Source: Vermamoeba vermiformis (lineage: Eukaryota > Tubulinea > Echinamoebida). Taken from it: a stretch of DNA of 64,000 bases. Where the stretch lies: positions 248,001 through 312,000 of the forward strand of contig JBEWZL010000209.1 of assembly GCA_045837725.1 (NCBI GenBank), read 5' to 3'. Every line of letters starts with the position of its first letter. Position 1 is the first letter of the stretch. The notes below the pieces were generated by a model that saw only the letters and a program-made list of their open reading frames with translations, did not search any database and was not told the DNA's origin. The translations under genes were made by a program, and so were the position numbers. Shown one piece after another: positions 1 to 12,741 of this stretch.

Positions 1-3000
1 TGCATGAGGAGACTCGAGCGAATAGCCCAATTCAAAGCCAAGCACTCCGAACTCACTCAACGTGGAGTCAACAATATCAATGGAGGCCTTGGCACTGGCC
101 AGTTGTTGAAGAGGGAACCAAGTCTTGCCTGTGTTTTGATCGTGCATGACAGCGTGACGATGAGAGAAGGGACCGCGTTGACTGTCTTGACCGGCAAGAC
201 GGACGTGATGGCCTTCTAACAACAGAGTCCCAAAGGCCAGTGCTTCGGCAGTAGCCCAATCAAGTCCCTTGCCAGTTTGGAACATTTGCTTCTTAGCTGC
301 GAGCAATCGACTGGACCCAAAAAATGATCGTCAGTATCAAGGTACATATGGCCGTATATGTTCATAGAAATCTTACGTCAAAATAGGATGAGGAGTGAAA
401 CCGTCAGGGAGGCTGGTGATGACCTCTCCGATGTACTTAAGGACATCTGTAGGGGCACCAGTACATATGTTCTGGATGCGAGCATCTGTCTTGGGGCCTA
501 AATTATACGAGTAAGCTATCTACTGCACATTGTTCAATCAATTCGAATTGTCAGATCCGATCCGATCAACGACCGACCGACGTACTCTTAAAGTCCTTCC
601 ATTTGGACTCCAACCAGTCGCTAGCTATAGGCTTATAGCTCTTGCTCGCTTCCATAGCTTGATTCAAAGTGGCATAGATCCGTTCCTTCATGCGAGAGAA
701 GGCGTCTTTGTTAGTGAGTCCTTCGTGGGCCAATCGTTCATAATAGTAGTCCAAAGTGGCCTTGTGTTGCGCAATGTTCTTATACATCAACGGTTGAGTG
801 AATCTAGGTTGGTCTTGTTCGTTATGGCCAAAGCGTCTATTCATTACATTAGATCATAAAAATTTCGAAGAGAAACAGAATTTTTGTAATATTTGAAATA
901 GCCGATTACGTACCTGTAGCAAATGAGATCAATAACTACAGATTTTTTAAACTACAAATTAAAGCCGTTAGCAAATTGGAGCGGACAGACGAATTTTCCA
1001 AATGCACCTTTTGTCTCCATTCAGTGGCCAACTGGCAAGCATGAACAACTGCTTCGGGGTCGTCTGAATTAACGTGGAATATAGGAGCGCCAATAGACTT
1101 GGCGATATCGGTGCAGTACTAAATAAAAAAATGAGGATCTGCTTTCGTCGATCGGAAAATTAATACGAACGAGAAATAGCTAAATTCTATATAATATATC
1201 ATGTTGCCAAATTAATATTCTTACTAAACCACCACGCGAGTTTTGAGGGTTGGTAGTGAACCCAACTTGATTGTTGATGACAATATGAACGGTACCTCCA
1301 GTAGTGTAGTCAGCAACACCAGCAAAGTTCAAAGTTTCCCAAACAACACCCTAGATAATGAAATAGATCAGCATTATCAAAATATTCGCGTTATCCTAGC
1401 TGTTGTACTAACTATTGGTTAGATGTTGAATTTTCGATCCGAAACTTTTTAATTAAAGGGGGAACTTACTTGACCAGCGAATGAAGCGTCTCCGTGCAAT
1501 TGAACAGCCATTGATTTGCTTCGCTCAACATCACCGCTGTAGTATTGTTTAGCACGTGTCTTGCCCTCAACAACTGGATCAACAGCCTCCAGGTGCGAAG
1601 GATTGGCCAAGAGCGACAAGTGCACTATCTTGCCACTGCGTGTCGGTCTGTCGTACGAGGTGCCCAAGTGATATTTGACGTCACCAGAGGCCCACTCATC
1701 GTAGATAACAGCACCTTTCTCGAACTCGTAGAACAGCACTTCGAGAGGCTTGCGCACGACGTTGCCGAGCACATTCAACCGACCTCTGTGGGCCATACCA
1801 ATCACAATTGATTCCACGCCAACGTTAGCAGCTGTATCGATCATAGCTTTCATGCCAGGGATCAACGCTTCGCAACCTTCCAGACCAAATCTAAAACAGG
1901 ATCGTTATTCACTTAGAAATTGGTAATTATTTAAATAAAATTGGAAATATCGTCAACATAGATAATAGTTGAAGTGTAGTACGCTAATAATCAGGCCTTA
2001 TTATTATTAGTATTTTTAGTATTTGTCTAACAAAAGCTTTTAAAAATAAATTTGACGCTGTTTGATACTAAAATTTACCTCCTCTGAATGGGAAACTTAA
2101 AGAACAAAAATTGTTCGAAGAAAGTGGCCCAAGCAAGCCGATCCAAAATGAGAAGTTTGTCATCCTGTATTGCAATACAAAGTGTTTATAATGGCTATTA
2201 TTAAAAAGAAATTACTACGTTGATATCGTAGCATAATTTAACTTCAATTAATGCAGATTTGATTGCGTGCTGCTTTCCGGTTCGAAAACGTTTTCTGAAT
2301 AAGATTTTTGTTGGAGTCAAGGTTATAACACGTCACCGGGCACAGTAATTTCCTATTAATTGGTGCCTAATACTCAGAATTTACAAATGAAGTTAAAGTA
2401 TTTTAGAGCACGACGATTATTGGATGTTGATAGCAGTCCAAAAAAATAGTAAGCATACAAAACACGATATAATCGATAATTGATAGTCTAAAAAATAGCC
2501 AAAAATTGTACAAAATTATATTGTAATTTTTCTGTGGCTTACCTTGCTAAAAGAATATTTTCTCTCGGTCTCGAATTGTTCTTTAATCCAATTGATCTCC
2601 TCGCGGTTTTGAATGTGCATAAATTCTACACCAATATTGTTGCAATAGGTTTGCTGGAGCTTTTCTATAATTTCGCGGAGGGTTCGCTTGGGCTTGTTAC
2701 CGGACAGGAATCCAGAGATGAGGCCTGCGTTCATCGGAATATAGAATTCGCGGTCCATATCAGCTTCAGTGAAGCCATAAGTCTCAGGTAATAATTCAGG
2801 GAATACGTGGGGCATGTACATTCCCAGAGGATCGGCTTTGGCTTGCGTGTGGCCACGTACTTGATAACTACGAACAAGCAGCATAATCTTCAAGCTGTCT
2901 TCGATAGTCTTTAAGTCTACCGTTCCTGATGCAGCTGTCTGAGCGAGGAAAGGCAAATCTTCGAGCGAGATCACCGGATTTGCAGAATAGTCTCCAGGTT

Positions 3001-3382
3001 GAATTCCATTCTCTATCCTTGAGAAAAATTCGGCCCATGAGATTGGAACATTTGCAGAATCTTGCTTCCATAAATCATACAGATGATCTAAATAATTGGC
3101 CGCAGAAAGCCAACTTTCCGAGATCTGCTTCAGTGTTGAGAGCGTTGGAGCAGCAGATTGCGTAGAATAATGGTCCAATGGAATACATATACCATGTTGA
3201 GCCGTCTTAGCTTGCTTTCGGTGGACGGCGAATAGGGCAGATGAGCGAGATGTGGTAAGGCCTTTCTTCGCTAATGCACAAGCCCTCCGCAATAACACTC
3301 GGGACAACATTAGTAGTGGATATGACTTCAAAATTTGTTTGCTCAATTTATAGGAAGGCGTTTTGTACAAAACTGAGTTCAA
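1..3382 (-). CDS. OGDH: 2-oxoglutarate dehydrogenase E1 component, C-terminus cut by window edge
   Basis: Thiamine-diphosphate-dependent E1 subunit of the mitochondrial 2-oxoglutarate dehydrogenase complex (TCA cycle), which decarboxylates 2-oxoglutarate and passes succinyl to the E2 lipoyl group. At least eight exons run from the ATG at 3382 (exon 1 to about 2543) through about 2164-2079, 1890-1470, 1350-1223, near 1120-1015, 844-580 and 500-376, then off the left edge. The N-terminus is basic and Ser/Ala-rich, like a mitochondrial presequence. Family-typical stretches are [53 protein letters not shown], the [10 protein letters not shown] thiamine-binding region, [10 protein letters not shown] and [18 protein letters not shown]. 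The upstream neighbour on the same strand is the C2-kinase. Recognition is very secure; the smallest internal exon limits are approximate. Confidence 0.96.
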
Positions 3383-3761
3383 TTAGAACAAAATCACGTG
3401 TATTTGCTTCTATTTAGAAGGTTCGGGAAATCACTGTTGCTGCTGTTGACAGTCAAAGAGGCCATGCTCTGCCAAGTAAATCGGGTAAATTGCTAATAAA
3501 CAATAATGCCTTAAGTCTGGTCGGTTTTCCGATCCCTTGTTGTCTACGACATCCGCACAAAATAATAACGTTCTTCTCAAATAGCCAATAAAAAAAACCA
3601 TGAATCGCCAATGATATGCGATCCACGATGTTAAATTACATTTACTATAATACATCAGATTTCTTGCAACAGTTGGTCGTACACTTAACGATTGTTCGAC
3701 GCTATAATACAGCATAGTTATTTCAGCGCTGCGTGTACTAACAAGACCAACTGCTCTCGAC
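3383..3761. other. Intergenic, presumed OGDH promoter region
   Basis: No convincing coding exon is seen on either strand. Both flanking genes are on the minus strand, so this holds the 5' leader and promoter of the E1 gene and the 3' end of the kinase gene. The open frames here lack codon or splice support. Confidence 0.5.
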
Positions 3762-6700
3762 TCAGCTCAAGCCCGATCTGTCGCCCACATTGGCGCGAAC
3801 AAGACAACGACGAGCAAATCTACGTTTAAGAATCATTAGTCCATAATGTTTTCTGCAAAAACTAATGTTGTTACGGTACCTCTTCCCAAAGCCTTTGCCA
3901 GGCAATGAGGGCTCCGTTGAAGGATGCGATCTTCCGTGCACCAAGTCCAACCTCTGTTTGTCAGGCGCTGCTATGCCCGCGAGCACAGATCTGTCCCGTG
4001 GTCCAAAAAATCGGATCATGTCAACCGAATGTCTTCGCACCAGCAGTATTGTATAGCACAACCGCTGATGCCCGTCCCAATCAGTAGCGTTGATAGTGTC
4101 GTAGTCGTGTAAAAGAATACGCTGCACTAAGTTTTTGTCAAAAGAAGCCCAACTCGGCCAAGTCTTCGGCAGTCGTGCGTTCAGATCCGCGATCTAAGCG
4201 AAAAAATATGAGGTCACAATTTTGTGCATAATAACAAATATCCTACGCTATAATCAGTAAGTATGTTATCAGCGTCGTGCCAGACTAATAGTCGAGGATC
4301 GTACAATGTCGGTCTAATTGAAAGCAATAATATTAGTTGAATTTCTTAGTATTTTTTTAACAACTAATGAATCTCGTACCCCGAAGTCGTGAAGGGCCTA
4401 ACACTACCAAAGGCAGGCAAAGTTGACCAATCGTTAAGCTGACCTGCAAAACGGTCCCTCAACTGATCAACCACGTCTGAAAATATCGATTCGTAGCGAC
4501 TTGCGTAGGAATTTAAACGACCGTAAATCTCGCGATCTTCAAAATAACGTGTCGTTTGGTGCATTCCTTCAAAGTTCAAGTAAAAAGTGATGATATCTTC
4601 GGCAGAAGTTGAGTCCCTAATAATGACAATAATTAGCTCCGCTCTTAAGTATTGAGATCAAACTCCTACTCTGCGAGACGCAGCATCACAACGCATTGCT
4701 CAATGTTCGGTCTGTTGTTTGGATCTTGCATACAGCAGGCAATAACTATTTGCTGAAGTTGTTTGTCGCTAATATTTTCTTTAATCAAGGCAATTCGCTC
4801 GTTCTCTTGAGATCGTACCCGAAAGCACATTCCCGTTATCATCTCGTACAAGACTGCACCAAACCTAGCGAGTACAAGAAATCATTAAATGACTCGCTCT
4901 CACATTCTTGATGCAAAACTTACGAATAGATATCAGCTTTTTCGTCGTACAATCTCTCTTCGAGGACTTCAGGAGCCATGTAGCAAAGTGTGCCTGCAAC
5001 GGTCTTTGCCAAGGATCCATCCCGCAATAATCTGGCCGTACCGAAGTCGGACAGCTTGGCCGTATTGTATTTGTCAAACTGTTGGACATTACGAGTAAGA
5101 TCGGGTGTTATTAACATCGTCAATAGACTTACCAAAACATTTGCAGGTGTGAGATCACGATGAATGATCTTCGGGTACCGAGAGTGCAAATACCTCAGGG
5201 CCCTGGCAATGTCGAGTGCGAAGTTAATGACATTCTTGCGTGAAAGTGGAACATTTTGATTAGGCAAAGGGTGAAGTCTATCCTGCAACGAGCCGTTCAG
5301 TAACTCCATAACCAGCTTCACCGGACTAACTTCGCCGAACTTATTGTCGTCAATCACACCATAAGACTCGACGATGTTTGGATGCTTCACCGACCTTATA
5401 TTATGAAGTGTTAGTACGATTGCTTTGCATCCAATATCAACACTTACAAAGCACGGTAAGCCTCTTGACGGAAGGCCTCAGTGTGGCAAGCCGACTTGAG
5501 AATTTTTACGGCTACATTTTTGTCGTTGAAAGTGCCTTTGTACACCGTTCCAAACGTTCCTTCGCCAATTTTTCGGTCGAAAAAGATCTTGACGTCATCG
5601 GACGGGATTATTTGCCCAGATAAAGGTTGCGCAGGATCAACAAGGAGCCGCTTGTTCATTATTGCATCCACGCGAGACTCGTGCCTCATAGACTCGGAGT
5701 CGTTGTTTAGGAGCATGTTGGTGATGCGCCTAAGTGAAGAGAATTGAGAGCAACGATCACTTAGAGTAACTTCAGACGGTCTAGTGTCAGAGGACGGGAA
5801 ATGGGTGGTCATCGTAGAAACTCCTTTCGTGCGGACAGAATTTCTTTTGAGGCTTAACATCACACTGACGTTCCATTCAACAGGCAAATACGCCGCCTTG
5901 TTTGCAGTCATAAGCTCGCAAAGTGGAAGGTCAGAAGAGCCGACTAACTCGTCGTCAGCAGCAATTTTGTGGTTCCATACTTCAATGTGCAATTGTGCGT
6001 CATCGTTTGGAACCTCGAGCACGGCTACCGAGTCAAAGTCTGGATAAATGTTCTTACGAGTTGTAGCTCCGTTCAGTGTCATTTTGACCTATGGTTCGAT
6101 GAGTTGCTATTCATTGAGCTTCGGATTAAATACGTATATTTACTTACATATGAGCCGTTGTTAAGTGCATTGCTAGCCTTTACTGAAAAGGAGCTGGATA
6201 TTAATACAAAAGATATCAAACTACAAATGCCTACCCGTTACGAACAGACTTCCAACACGACAGGAGTAGTATAATCTAAATGAACGGTAAATACTCCAAG
6301 GCTCATTCATTGATGCACTTACTTCAGTCCAATACTTTCAAATCGTTCCGTTGAGGATGACAGATTCTGCGAGCTTTCGCCTTAAAATTTGTTCTTTATC
6401 AGTAACCTTTCACCGAAAAACACTGATGTTGAAAACTGAACAACTCTGTTCAACGGTTGAAATCGATATTTAAATGTGCGATAATTACCAGGAATTAGTG
6501 GCTTGTAACCAATCTTCTTGTAAGAATTTCCTTCTTTAGTGCCATCCAGCTTGTCCACGACCGGTTTCTCTCGTCGCAACAATGGCAATACTAATTTCCA
6601 TTCAGTGTGAGATCTATTATTAACTTCAATGAACTCATCGAGTATCACATCCGTAGTGCCGATCAAATTATCGTTGGTCACTTTGTCGTAGTCCCAGACT

Positions 6701-8132
6701 TCAATGTGCAATCGCGTGAATAATTCGAAGTTCGGAGGAATAATAAATTGACAATCGTAGTTGAAGATTGGGTTCAAATTCGACTTGATAATTTGACTCA
6801 CGGCGGTCACGTTGTTCAGCGTCATTTTGACCTGTTACAAAATTACGATAAGCTTTCGTATTAAGCCAAAATGGTACGCTTGTTGGGTAGTACTTACATA
6901 TCGATCAGAAGTTCCATCAACATCCTTGGCATCGAGATTGGCACATGACAAAACTGCACCGGACAAAACATTAATTCATTTCTACGATTAAAATTCGTTC
7001 GAACGAAAAATTTGTACATCGAATAAAGGCTCGTTCTGTCTATGAATAAATCTAATAACAATGCTGGGTACATGCCTGTGGCGCACAAACATCCTTCTCG
7101 TTTCAGACCAGGCGGAATGTACAAAAATCTTTCAATACTTGTTAATATGGCTCGTCTTGCTAATTATTGTAATTCTATAATTACGTACTGTAACGAAATC
7201 ATTCCAGATTTGTAGCCCAATCCAATCTTCGTGTCAATAATTTTTTTGCGCTCTTTAAATTGCTCCTTTTGTTTGGCGGAAGGTCCACTATCAGTGACTA
7301 TGTTTGTGAGCTTCTGAAATACACGTCCTACGGCTGTTGCAGCGTGTCCTAACTTATTCTAAATATAGCCGGTTAGATTTTTTACTTCAGAAGTCAGCTG
7401 TAGGAACTGGAAACCGTTGTGGTTAGCCAGCCTGTTACGCATTTTTTGAATCAATCCAATCTTTCCGGATTGAATATGGATGGTAATATGAATTATCAGG
7501 ATTACATAGATCTGCATGAGATACTTACTCCGTATTTGATATCGATGTAAAGAAGACCTGCACCTAAAGTTTGTTCTTTTTTGGTGCTATGCAATACGAA
7601 CCACTTCTTGTCATAAAAAGAAATGTCGTCCAAGTTGATACGCACGTATCCAACTTCTTCGCGCTGAGGATGTAGCAAAAAGTTACCCTCGACATGTCAA
7701 AAAAGATTCTTTAGTTACCTTCGCTCCCTTCTTTTTAGCAAATAAAAATATTACTATAGCTTCAGCTTTGGCTGGATTCGGCATTAAAAATGGAAATTGA
7801 CGGATCTAAATTAGACTTACATTAAAAATTCATTTGGCTTGTCCCATTTAAAATTATCCTCTTCTGTTTTATCAGTCTTATATTTAGTGCTTTTTTCAAC
7901 CTTGTAGCCTTCAGATTCGGTTGACACAAATAACTCGCAAAAATACTGTGCACCTGCGAGTAATTTAGATTGATGTTATTACCTTAATTAATACTGACCT
8001 AGCGTTTTAGCCAAAAGTTTGTCGATCTGTAAGACTAAAATCAAGTCAGAAGTTATTCAGGATCCGTAGGGAAATTAATTTCTTACTTGATACAGTAATA
8101 TTATGACACCCAAGAGGTGCGTTAAAAGACAT
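3762..8132 (-). CDS. Triple C2-domain protein kinase (TKL/Tyr-kinase-like), multi-exon
   Basis: Start ATG at 8132 (MSFNAPLGCHNITV). Three C2 domains follow. C2-1 spans about 8130-7540 and ends EVGYVRINLDD. C2-2 spans about 7130-6570, with LDAKDVDGTSDRYVKMTL and LHIEVWDYDK. C2-3 spans about 6260-5890, with GSLFVTVKASNALNNGSYV and LHIEVWNHK. The kinase domain runs from about 5600 to 4670, with glycine loop GEGTFGTVYKG, lysine in VAVKIL, catalytic HRDLTPANVL, metal-binding DFG in KLSDFGTARLL and APEVLEERLY. It therefore looks catalytically intact. An apparent stop after MLRLAE is avoided by a GTAGGAG...TTAG intron near 4668-4613, so the frame continues into a C-terminal extension ending at 3762. 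The role is inferred as Ca2+/lipid-recruited signalling. The last exon's frame is the least certain part; its NATDWDG segment is only vaguely ankyrin-like. Confidence 0.8.
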
Positions 8133-8329
8133 CTTAAGATGTAGTAACCAGATCGGACCAAAAAAAAAAAGAATCGCTATTCAAAGAATACACTTTGTGA
8201 CTATCCAATTTCAAGTTCGATCGGTCGATCAAATGAGCGACATGCGAAAGTTATGCCTATTAGCTCACCAGAAGACTGTTGTCTCAAAGGGGGCGAAAAT
8301 TAACTTTCGAAAAATCAAAGGACCAACGT

Positions 8330-9550
8330 TTAATTACTACCAGCAGCACGTTGTTCCAAATTCTCAAGGATGTGTTTGTTAGGGTAGCTGCCTTGCTTGT
8401 CAAGATAAAAGCGGATCGTCTTGTCTTGATTATAGGGATTTCTGAAAGACAACGTGTAGAACGATGACTCGCCGATAGGTAACTGCTTTCTATAAATCAT
8501 TGATGAGGCTGGAAACTCGACAGACTAAATACCAAGAGATATTAGTGGATCTGGCAACACAGATCTCGGAACGCTATACAAAGCTGCTTAATATTTAATA
8601 AAGCTAAAGATGCTCATAAACTATTATAAGTAGCATCTACTATTTATATATATGACGGCACTGCATAAGGATATTTCCCGATCTGTTTTGTCACGTACCT
8701 TCGTGGCCGTAAAGAAGTTCATTATTCCGACTTTAACTTTATCGTTAACGTACTAAATAAATATTAATAAATACCATGTTATATATCTTTTCCATTGCCA
8801 CTTACATCGACCTTCAAGGCGATCTTCTTTCTGAAAATATTGAAAGCGATATTGATTGCAATACCATAAGCCATAACACCAACACCAATAGCCTATTTAG
8901 CGATTAAATTAAGATTACTATGGTTAATGCCGTATGATCTATTGAGCTACCTTTTTAATGTTGGCTTGGGCAGGATCTCCGAACTGTTCAGCCTTAGTGA
9001 TCAATAAAGGTCCAAAATATGCTGATATGGCCAATTGACTCCATGCTGTAAGACCGACAACTCTAAATTGCCGAAAGGTGAGCAGATCTCGTCACAAGCG
9101 AAACGGATCAAGCCAATGCGAGGTACTTGATCATAACTAACTACACGTACCTGTATATTGCCTTGGTAGAAGGCCTAAGCTCGTATAAAGAAACGCTGGA
9201 GCTGGTTGCAGTGCTGCACAACCTTAATCCAAGATCGTGAGTTTCAACATGATTTAAAATGCTCCAGAAAATCAAATTATTTTTCTAACCTCTCTTTAAC
9301 ATGTATTATATCGTATTCATTGTACGTGTCGATAAACAAAAGCGCAGGTAATTTTTAAAAATTATTTGATCTGATCCTTTTTAACACGAGCTCGATTACG
9401 GTCTGTAATGATTTGAATATTATTATCACACACGCACCTCTTTAAATTCATTTGAGTAATCGGTGAGAGGCTCTTTGCAACAAAGTGGCTCGAAATATTG
9501 AAGCTCTTGGGAGCAGCAGTGACAGGCTTGAATGTGTTGTTCGAGTACAT
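8330..9550 (-). CDS. TMEM223-like mitochondrial inner-membrane protein
   Basis: Six exons give about 210 residues, close to the family length. The start is MYSNNTFKPVTAAPK at 9550. The N-terminus is rich in Ser/Thr/Lys and poor in acids, like a mitochondrial presequence. Two membrane segments follow: one around AWSQLAISAYFGPLL (about 9060-8950) and one around GVGVMAYGIAINIAF (about 8895-8815). The conserved C-terminus is recognisable as IRFYLDKQGSYPNKHILENL, matching the family pattern of an aromatic/LDK/G/PN motif before the end. The human homologue is linked to mitochondrial COX1 expression and complex IV assembly, and the same role is inferred here. The gene lies about 200 bp upstream of the C2-kinase on the same strand. 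Confidence 0.75.
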
Positions 9551-9973
9551 TATTCAGTCGTTCAAATGTGCAATATTAACGTTGTTTTATGCAATACTCG
9601 GACCGTTGTTGTTCTTTACGAAACAAAAATAGAAACGCTAGCAATCCTGAAAGAGATTGCACAAGCTCCTCGATTAAATTTAATCTCCCAACGCTTGTTC
9701 TAATCGAAAAATAAATCGTATTTGCATTAGTCTGCGAGTATGAAGCTATCGTGTTAGGACATCTGATCTGAAGTAAACAAGAGAAGTGAATAAAGAGACG
9801 TTGTTTTCGTTTTGTATTTTTTGTTTTGTTTTGTTTTCGTTCTTTTGCTTTCCTTTTATTATCGCTACTAACGCATCTACAAGATCCGCTAATAAAAACA
9901 TAAAATTATCATTATAATTACAAAAATCGATCTTGCTCGCAATAACACCAGTGAAAGCAAAATCTAGCATTAA
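9551..9973. other. Intergenic with T-rich tract
   Basis: No gene seen. Around 9797-9855 there is a T-rich run with repeated GTTTT units on the plus strand. Flanking genes are both minus-strand, so this holds the TMEM223-like promoter and the 3' end of the Nudix gene. Confidence 0.5.
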
Positions 9974-11152
9974 TCATAACTTGGGCTTCAGATAGATGAA
10001 GTTAACGAGATTGAAGCACTCGACTAAGGACTCGAGCGTCAATCCCCAGATTCGTTCTGGTGCTGAATCCGCTTCATCCTCTTCAAGGGACAATACGAGA
10101 CTAGGACATACAGCCTTCGAGTTGATTCTCAATGGGACGAATTGTGGGTTCTTGAACATAACATTGCGAAGTCTGTTCACCGGAATCCAACGTGCTCTAT
10201 TGCAGATCTGCTGGTGACAAGGCGCGATCTGCAAAAAGACAAACGGGGAGATGACGAATGGTTCCCCGTCCTCTGGTTGCACGTATCTATGTGATAGTAG
10301 TATCGTTATTATCAGCACCAGTAACGCGTTGGATCCAGATTTAAATTATTAGTTCGAAAGCCGGAAATTTATTCAAGATTAATGACGGAATTTTAACGAA
10401 AGCTTATGTATTTTAGCATATTAATGGCAAATTAAGTCACAAAGTATGAAGTAATGATTACCTGTCGTCTAAGCGTCCGATAGCGCGAAAGACGGCTTCA
10501 TCCCCCAAGTCCAAGCCAATATCAGCTCGGCACTCATTGATTGATACGGAGATCATATCATCGGAAGGACACACGTCGGGTCTCAACCCACCAGGGAAGG
10601 CAACCTTCATAAAAGACGATCAGAAACGACATTCGGATTTGTGGGAATTATGTAATTTTTAATAAATGGCGCAGAAAATCCATTACAAATTAATTCTTTT
10701 GCGGGAATAAATTTGTCTATAATTATTAGGTGTTTTGCCATGCTTAATTCGATTGAAAAAGCGCCGATAAATTGCATTTGATCGTTACTTACTCCACAGC
10801 CCAATTTATCCGCACGAATATTCTCAGGTCTACGCACAATCAACACTTCTAATTGTCCTGAGTGTCGCATTGAGCGTAATTTATGATCAGCATCATTAAT
10901 ATAAGAGCCATTGGTGGGCGCCATGGAGATGTGCCCCGTCTGTTTTTTGGGAACGAAACGGAACACCATAGCCACAGCGCTTCTTAGATCATAATCGATC
11001 GTGTACGGCTTGTTTTGATTGAGCTGCGAAAGAAGGTTCATAAAGAAACAGTAATCTTCATTCGCGTTGTCAGTGCTTGGATCATAGACAGATGGATGGC
11101 TGTTTCCGTGCAATCTTCGCCTGGTGAGTATGCTTCTTCGACCTACGAGCAT
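9974..11152 (-). CDS. Nudix-fold protein, CoA-pyrophosphatase/NUDT8-like, degenerate Nudix box
   Basis: Three exons: about 11152-10798, 10603-10463 and 10287-9974. The ATG chosen at 11152 gives MLVGRRSILTRRRLHG, a basic N-terminus that could be a mitochondrial targeting sequence. The Nudix region covers the end of exon 1 (LEVLIVRRPENIRADKLGCG), exon 2 (VAFPGGLRPD then INECRADIGLDL) and exon 3 (PFVISPFVF, RARWIPVNRLR). FPGG and the IGLDL end fit the CoA/NUDT8-type branch. However, the catalytic core that is normally REAxEE reads NECRAD, so one acidic metal ligand is replaced by alanine and the arginine by asparagine. Activity is therefore doubtful. Family assignment is fairly secure; the substrate is not. 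Confidence 0.78.
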
Positions 11153-11728
11153 GTTCGTCACTCTTACACTTGTTCCTGGGTAAACTTAAAACAAATATAT
11201 AAAATAAACAAAGGGCCTTTGTGTTCTTGTTCTGAGCTAAACAAGCGAAAAAAAACAAAGTCCGAAACGCGGACAAAAAAACCTGGCGGTCGGAAATTTC
11301 ATAGAAAACAGAATTTTGGACCAATCCTGTAGCAGAGATACAGAATTTTTTCTATGTTCTTAACGAGCGACATATGCCTACGTATGAACACCCTAACACC
11401 GCTTTCGTAGCTTGATCACGTTACGAACGGCTGGATTCGACGCATCTTCCTCGTACGTTTTACCTCAAGTTTTATTAGTACTGAGGTAATATGTTGTTAC
11501 AAGTGTCTCTACGGAGCATAGAGTTGATTGCACGAGAAAAATTTGTTCGTAGTTCGTTCAATTGTCGAAGAAATTCACCACTTAGTTCGTGTTCTTCTTT
11601 TGTTTGCTAGAGCAATGGAGTTAAGGTCTAAATAACTAACAACAGGGAATAGGAATACTAGGTCATATAGTCATAATATCTTCTGCGTAACTCGAGCAAA
11701 ATACAAAATTCAGACGAGCTACTAAATT
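11153..11728. other. Intergenic; possible extra 3' exon of the cortactin-like gene
   Basis: Mostly non-coding. On the minus strand, about 11585-11480, an open stretch reads EFLRQLNELRTNFSRAINS and ends with a stop. It looks protein-like and might be an alternative last exon of the upstream gene, but no clear splice join was found. Confidence 0.3.
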
Positions 11729-12384
11729 TCAAAAGATACGCGATCGAGTAAATTTCAAAATGAAGCTCGATGAATTTCTAAAACACAGATATGACGGTAA
11801 ATAAGTATGATAAGGATACCTTTGCCAGTATTGGTCCATGCCGACTTGACTGTCTTGTTGAATAGCCTTCTCGCGAACCTCAGCAACGTTGGTCACTTCA
11901 ACTTCGTCGTTGCGAATCAATTTGGAACCAAAACGTTGACCCTTCTCGCCGACATCGTTCTTGTATAAGTAATAATGTTAATATTGCGAGCAAAAAAACA
12001 GGATAAAGTAATTAGCGGATTTGAAATTGTTTCCGTTACTTACAACATAATCAGGATCGGTGTCCCAGTCGTCGTCGTTGTTGGCCTAATTGCAAGCATT
12101 AGAACAAAAAAAGTAGGTCTTGAGACAAATACAGAAAAAATCTTTGACGCATCCAGCCGAATTTCGTTTACAATAGCTCCAAAAAATCAGAAATAATACC
12201 CTAATATTTTACTATAATTACGAGTAATTATTGGTAATATTAGAAAGCGAAATGGAGCATAAAGAATCTTCAACAGACAATAAGCTTACGTCACGCGTCC
12301 GTTTGACTTCTACACTATACGTACCAATTTATCAGGCATATCGTCTTTGCGAGTAATAGGGGTGAGGTTATTGTAGACAGACAT
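11729..12384 (-). CDS. Small cortactin N-terminal-acidic-like protein
   Basis: Exons at about 12384-12325 (MSVYNNLTPITRKDDMPDKL), 12084-12043 (NNDDDWDTDPDYV) and 11958-11820 (NDVGEKGQRFGSKL), plus a short last exon to 11729. The order acidic DDW, DTDPDYVNDV, EK, QR, G is the signature of the N-terminal acidic region and first repeat of cortactin/HS1, where DDW binds the Arp2/3 complex. Here the product is only about 100 residues, with no row of 37-residue actin-binding repeats and no SH3 domain. An Arp2/3-regulating role is inferred from the motif alone. The last exon join is uncertain, because reading through the proposed intron also stays in frame. Confidence 0.6.
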
Positions 12385-12741
12385 GATTAGTCTTGTGTTT
12401 GTTATTTAGCTAATAATGAAAATAAGGCATTCCACCAATTTTACTGCTGAGTACGCAACGGCAGCCGTAGAAACTGTTTGCTATCCTCAGTTATTACTGC
12501 GCTCAATTTATTTGTCTCATATTAATATTAAGAGACCTCTGTGTTGATTGCGTTTGGAGCAGATACGAACCATCTCAGCCAGCCGATCGAGCGTGCGCCA
12601 AAAATAAAGGTAATATAAATATAATACGTGAAAATATTAATATACGAGGTAAATTACTAACTGTACATTTATATACAAGGGAATTGAGATCTAGCACAGC
12701 ATCTAATCTGCTTTGTATTGAGGGTAAGAAGCTCTTCAAGT
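12385..12741. other. Intergenic
   Basis: No coding exon seen. It lies between the 3' UTR of the selenoprotein gene and the start of the cortactin-like gene, both on the minus strand. Confidence 0.5.

Noticed and set aside
530-859. Plus-strand open frame within OGDH
   Set aside because: Exact shadow of a conserved E1 exon on the minus strand.
4666-4668. Stop codon ending the C2-kinase gene here
   Set aside because: A GTAGGAG...ATTATTAG intron spans it and the next exon continues in frame with good coding composition.
9797-9855. T-rich GTTTT tract as a retroelement tail
   Set aside because: No target-site repeats or coding sequence nearby; simple low-complexity DNA.
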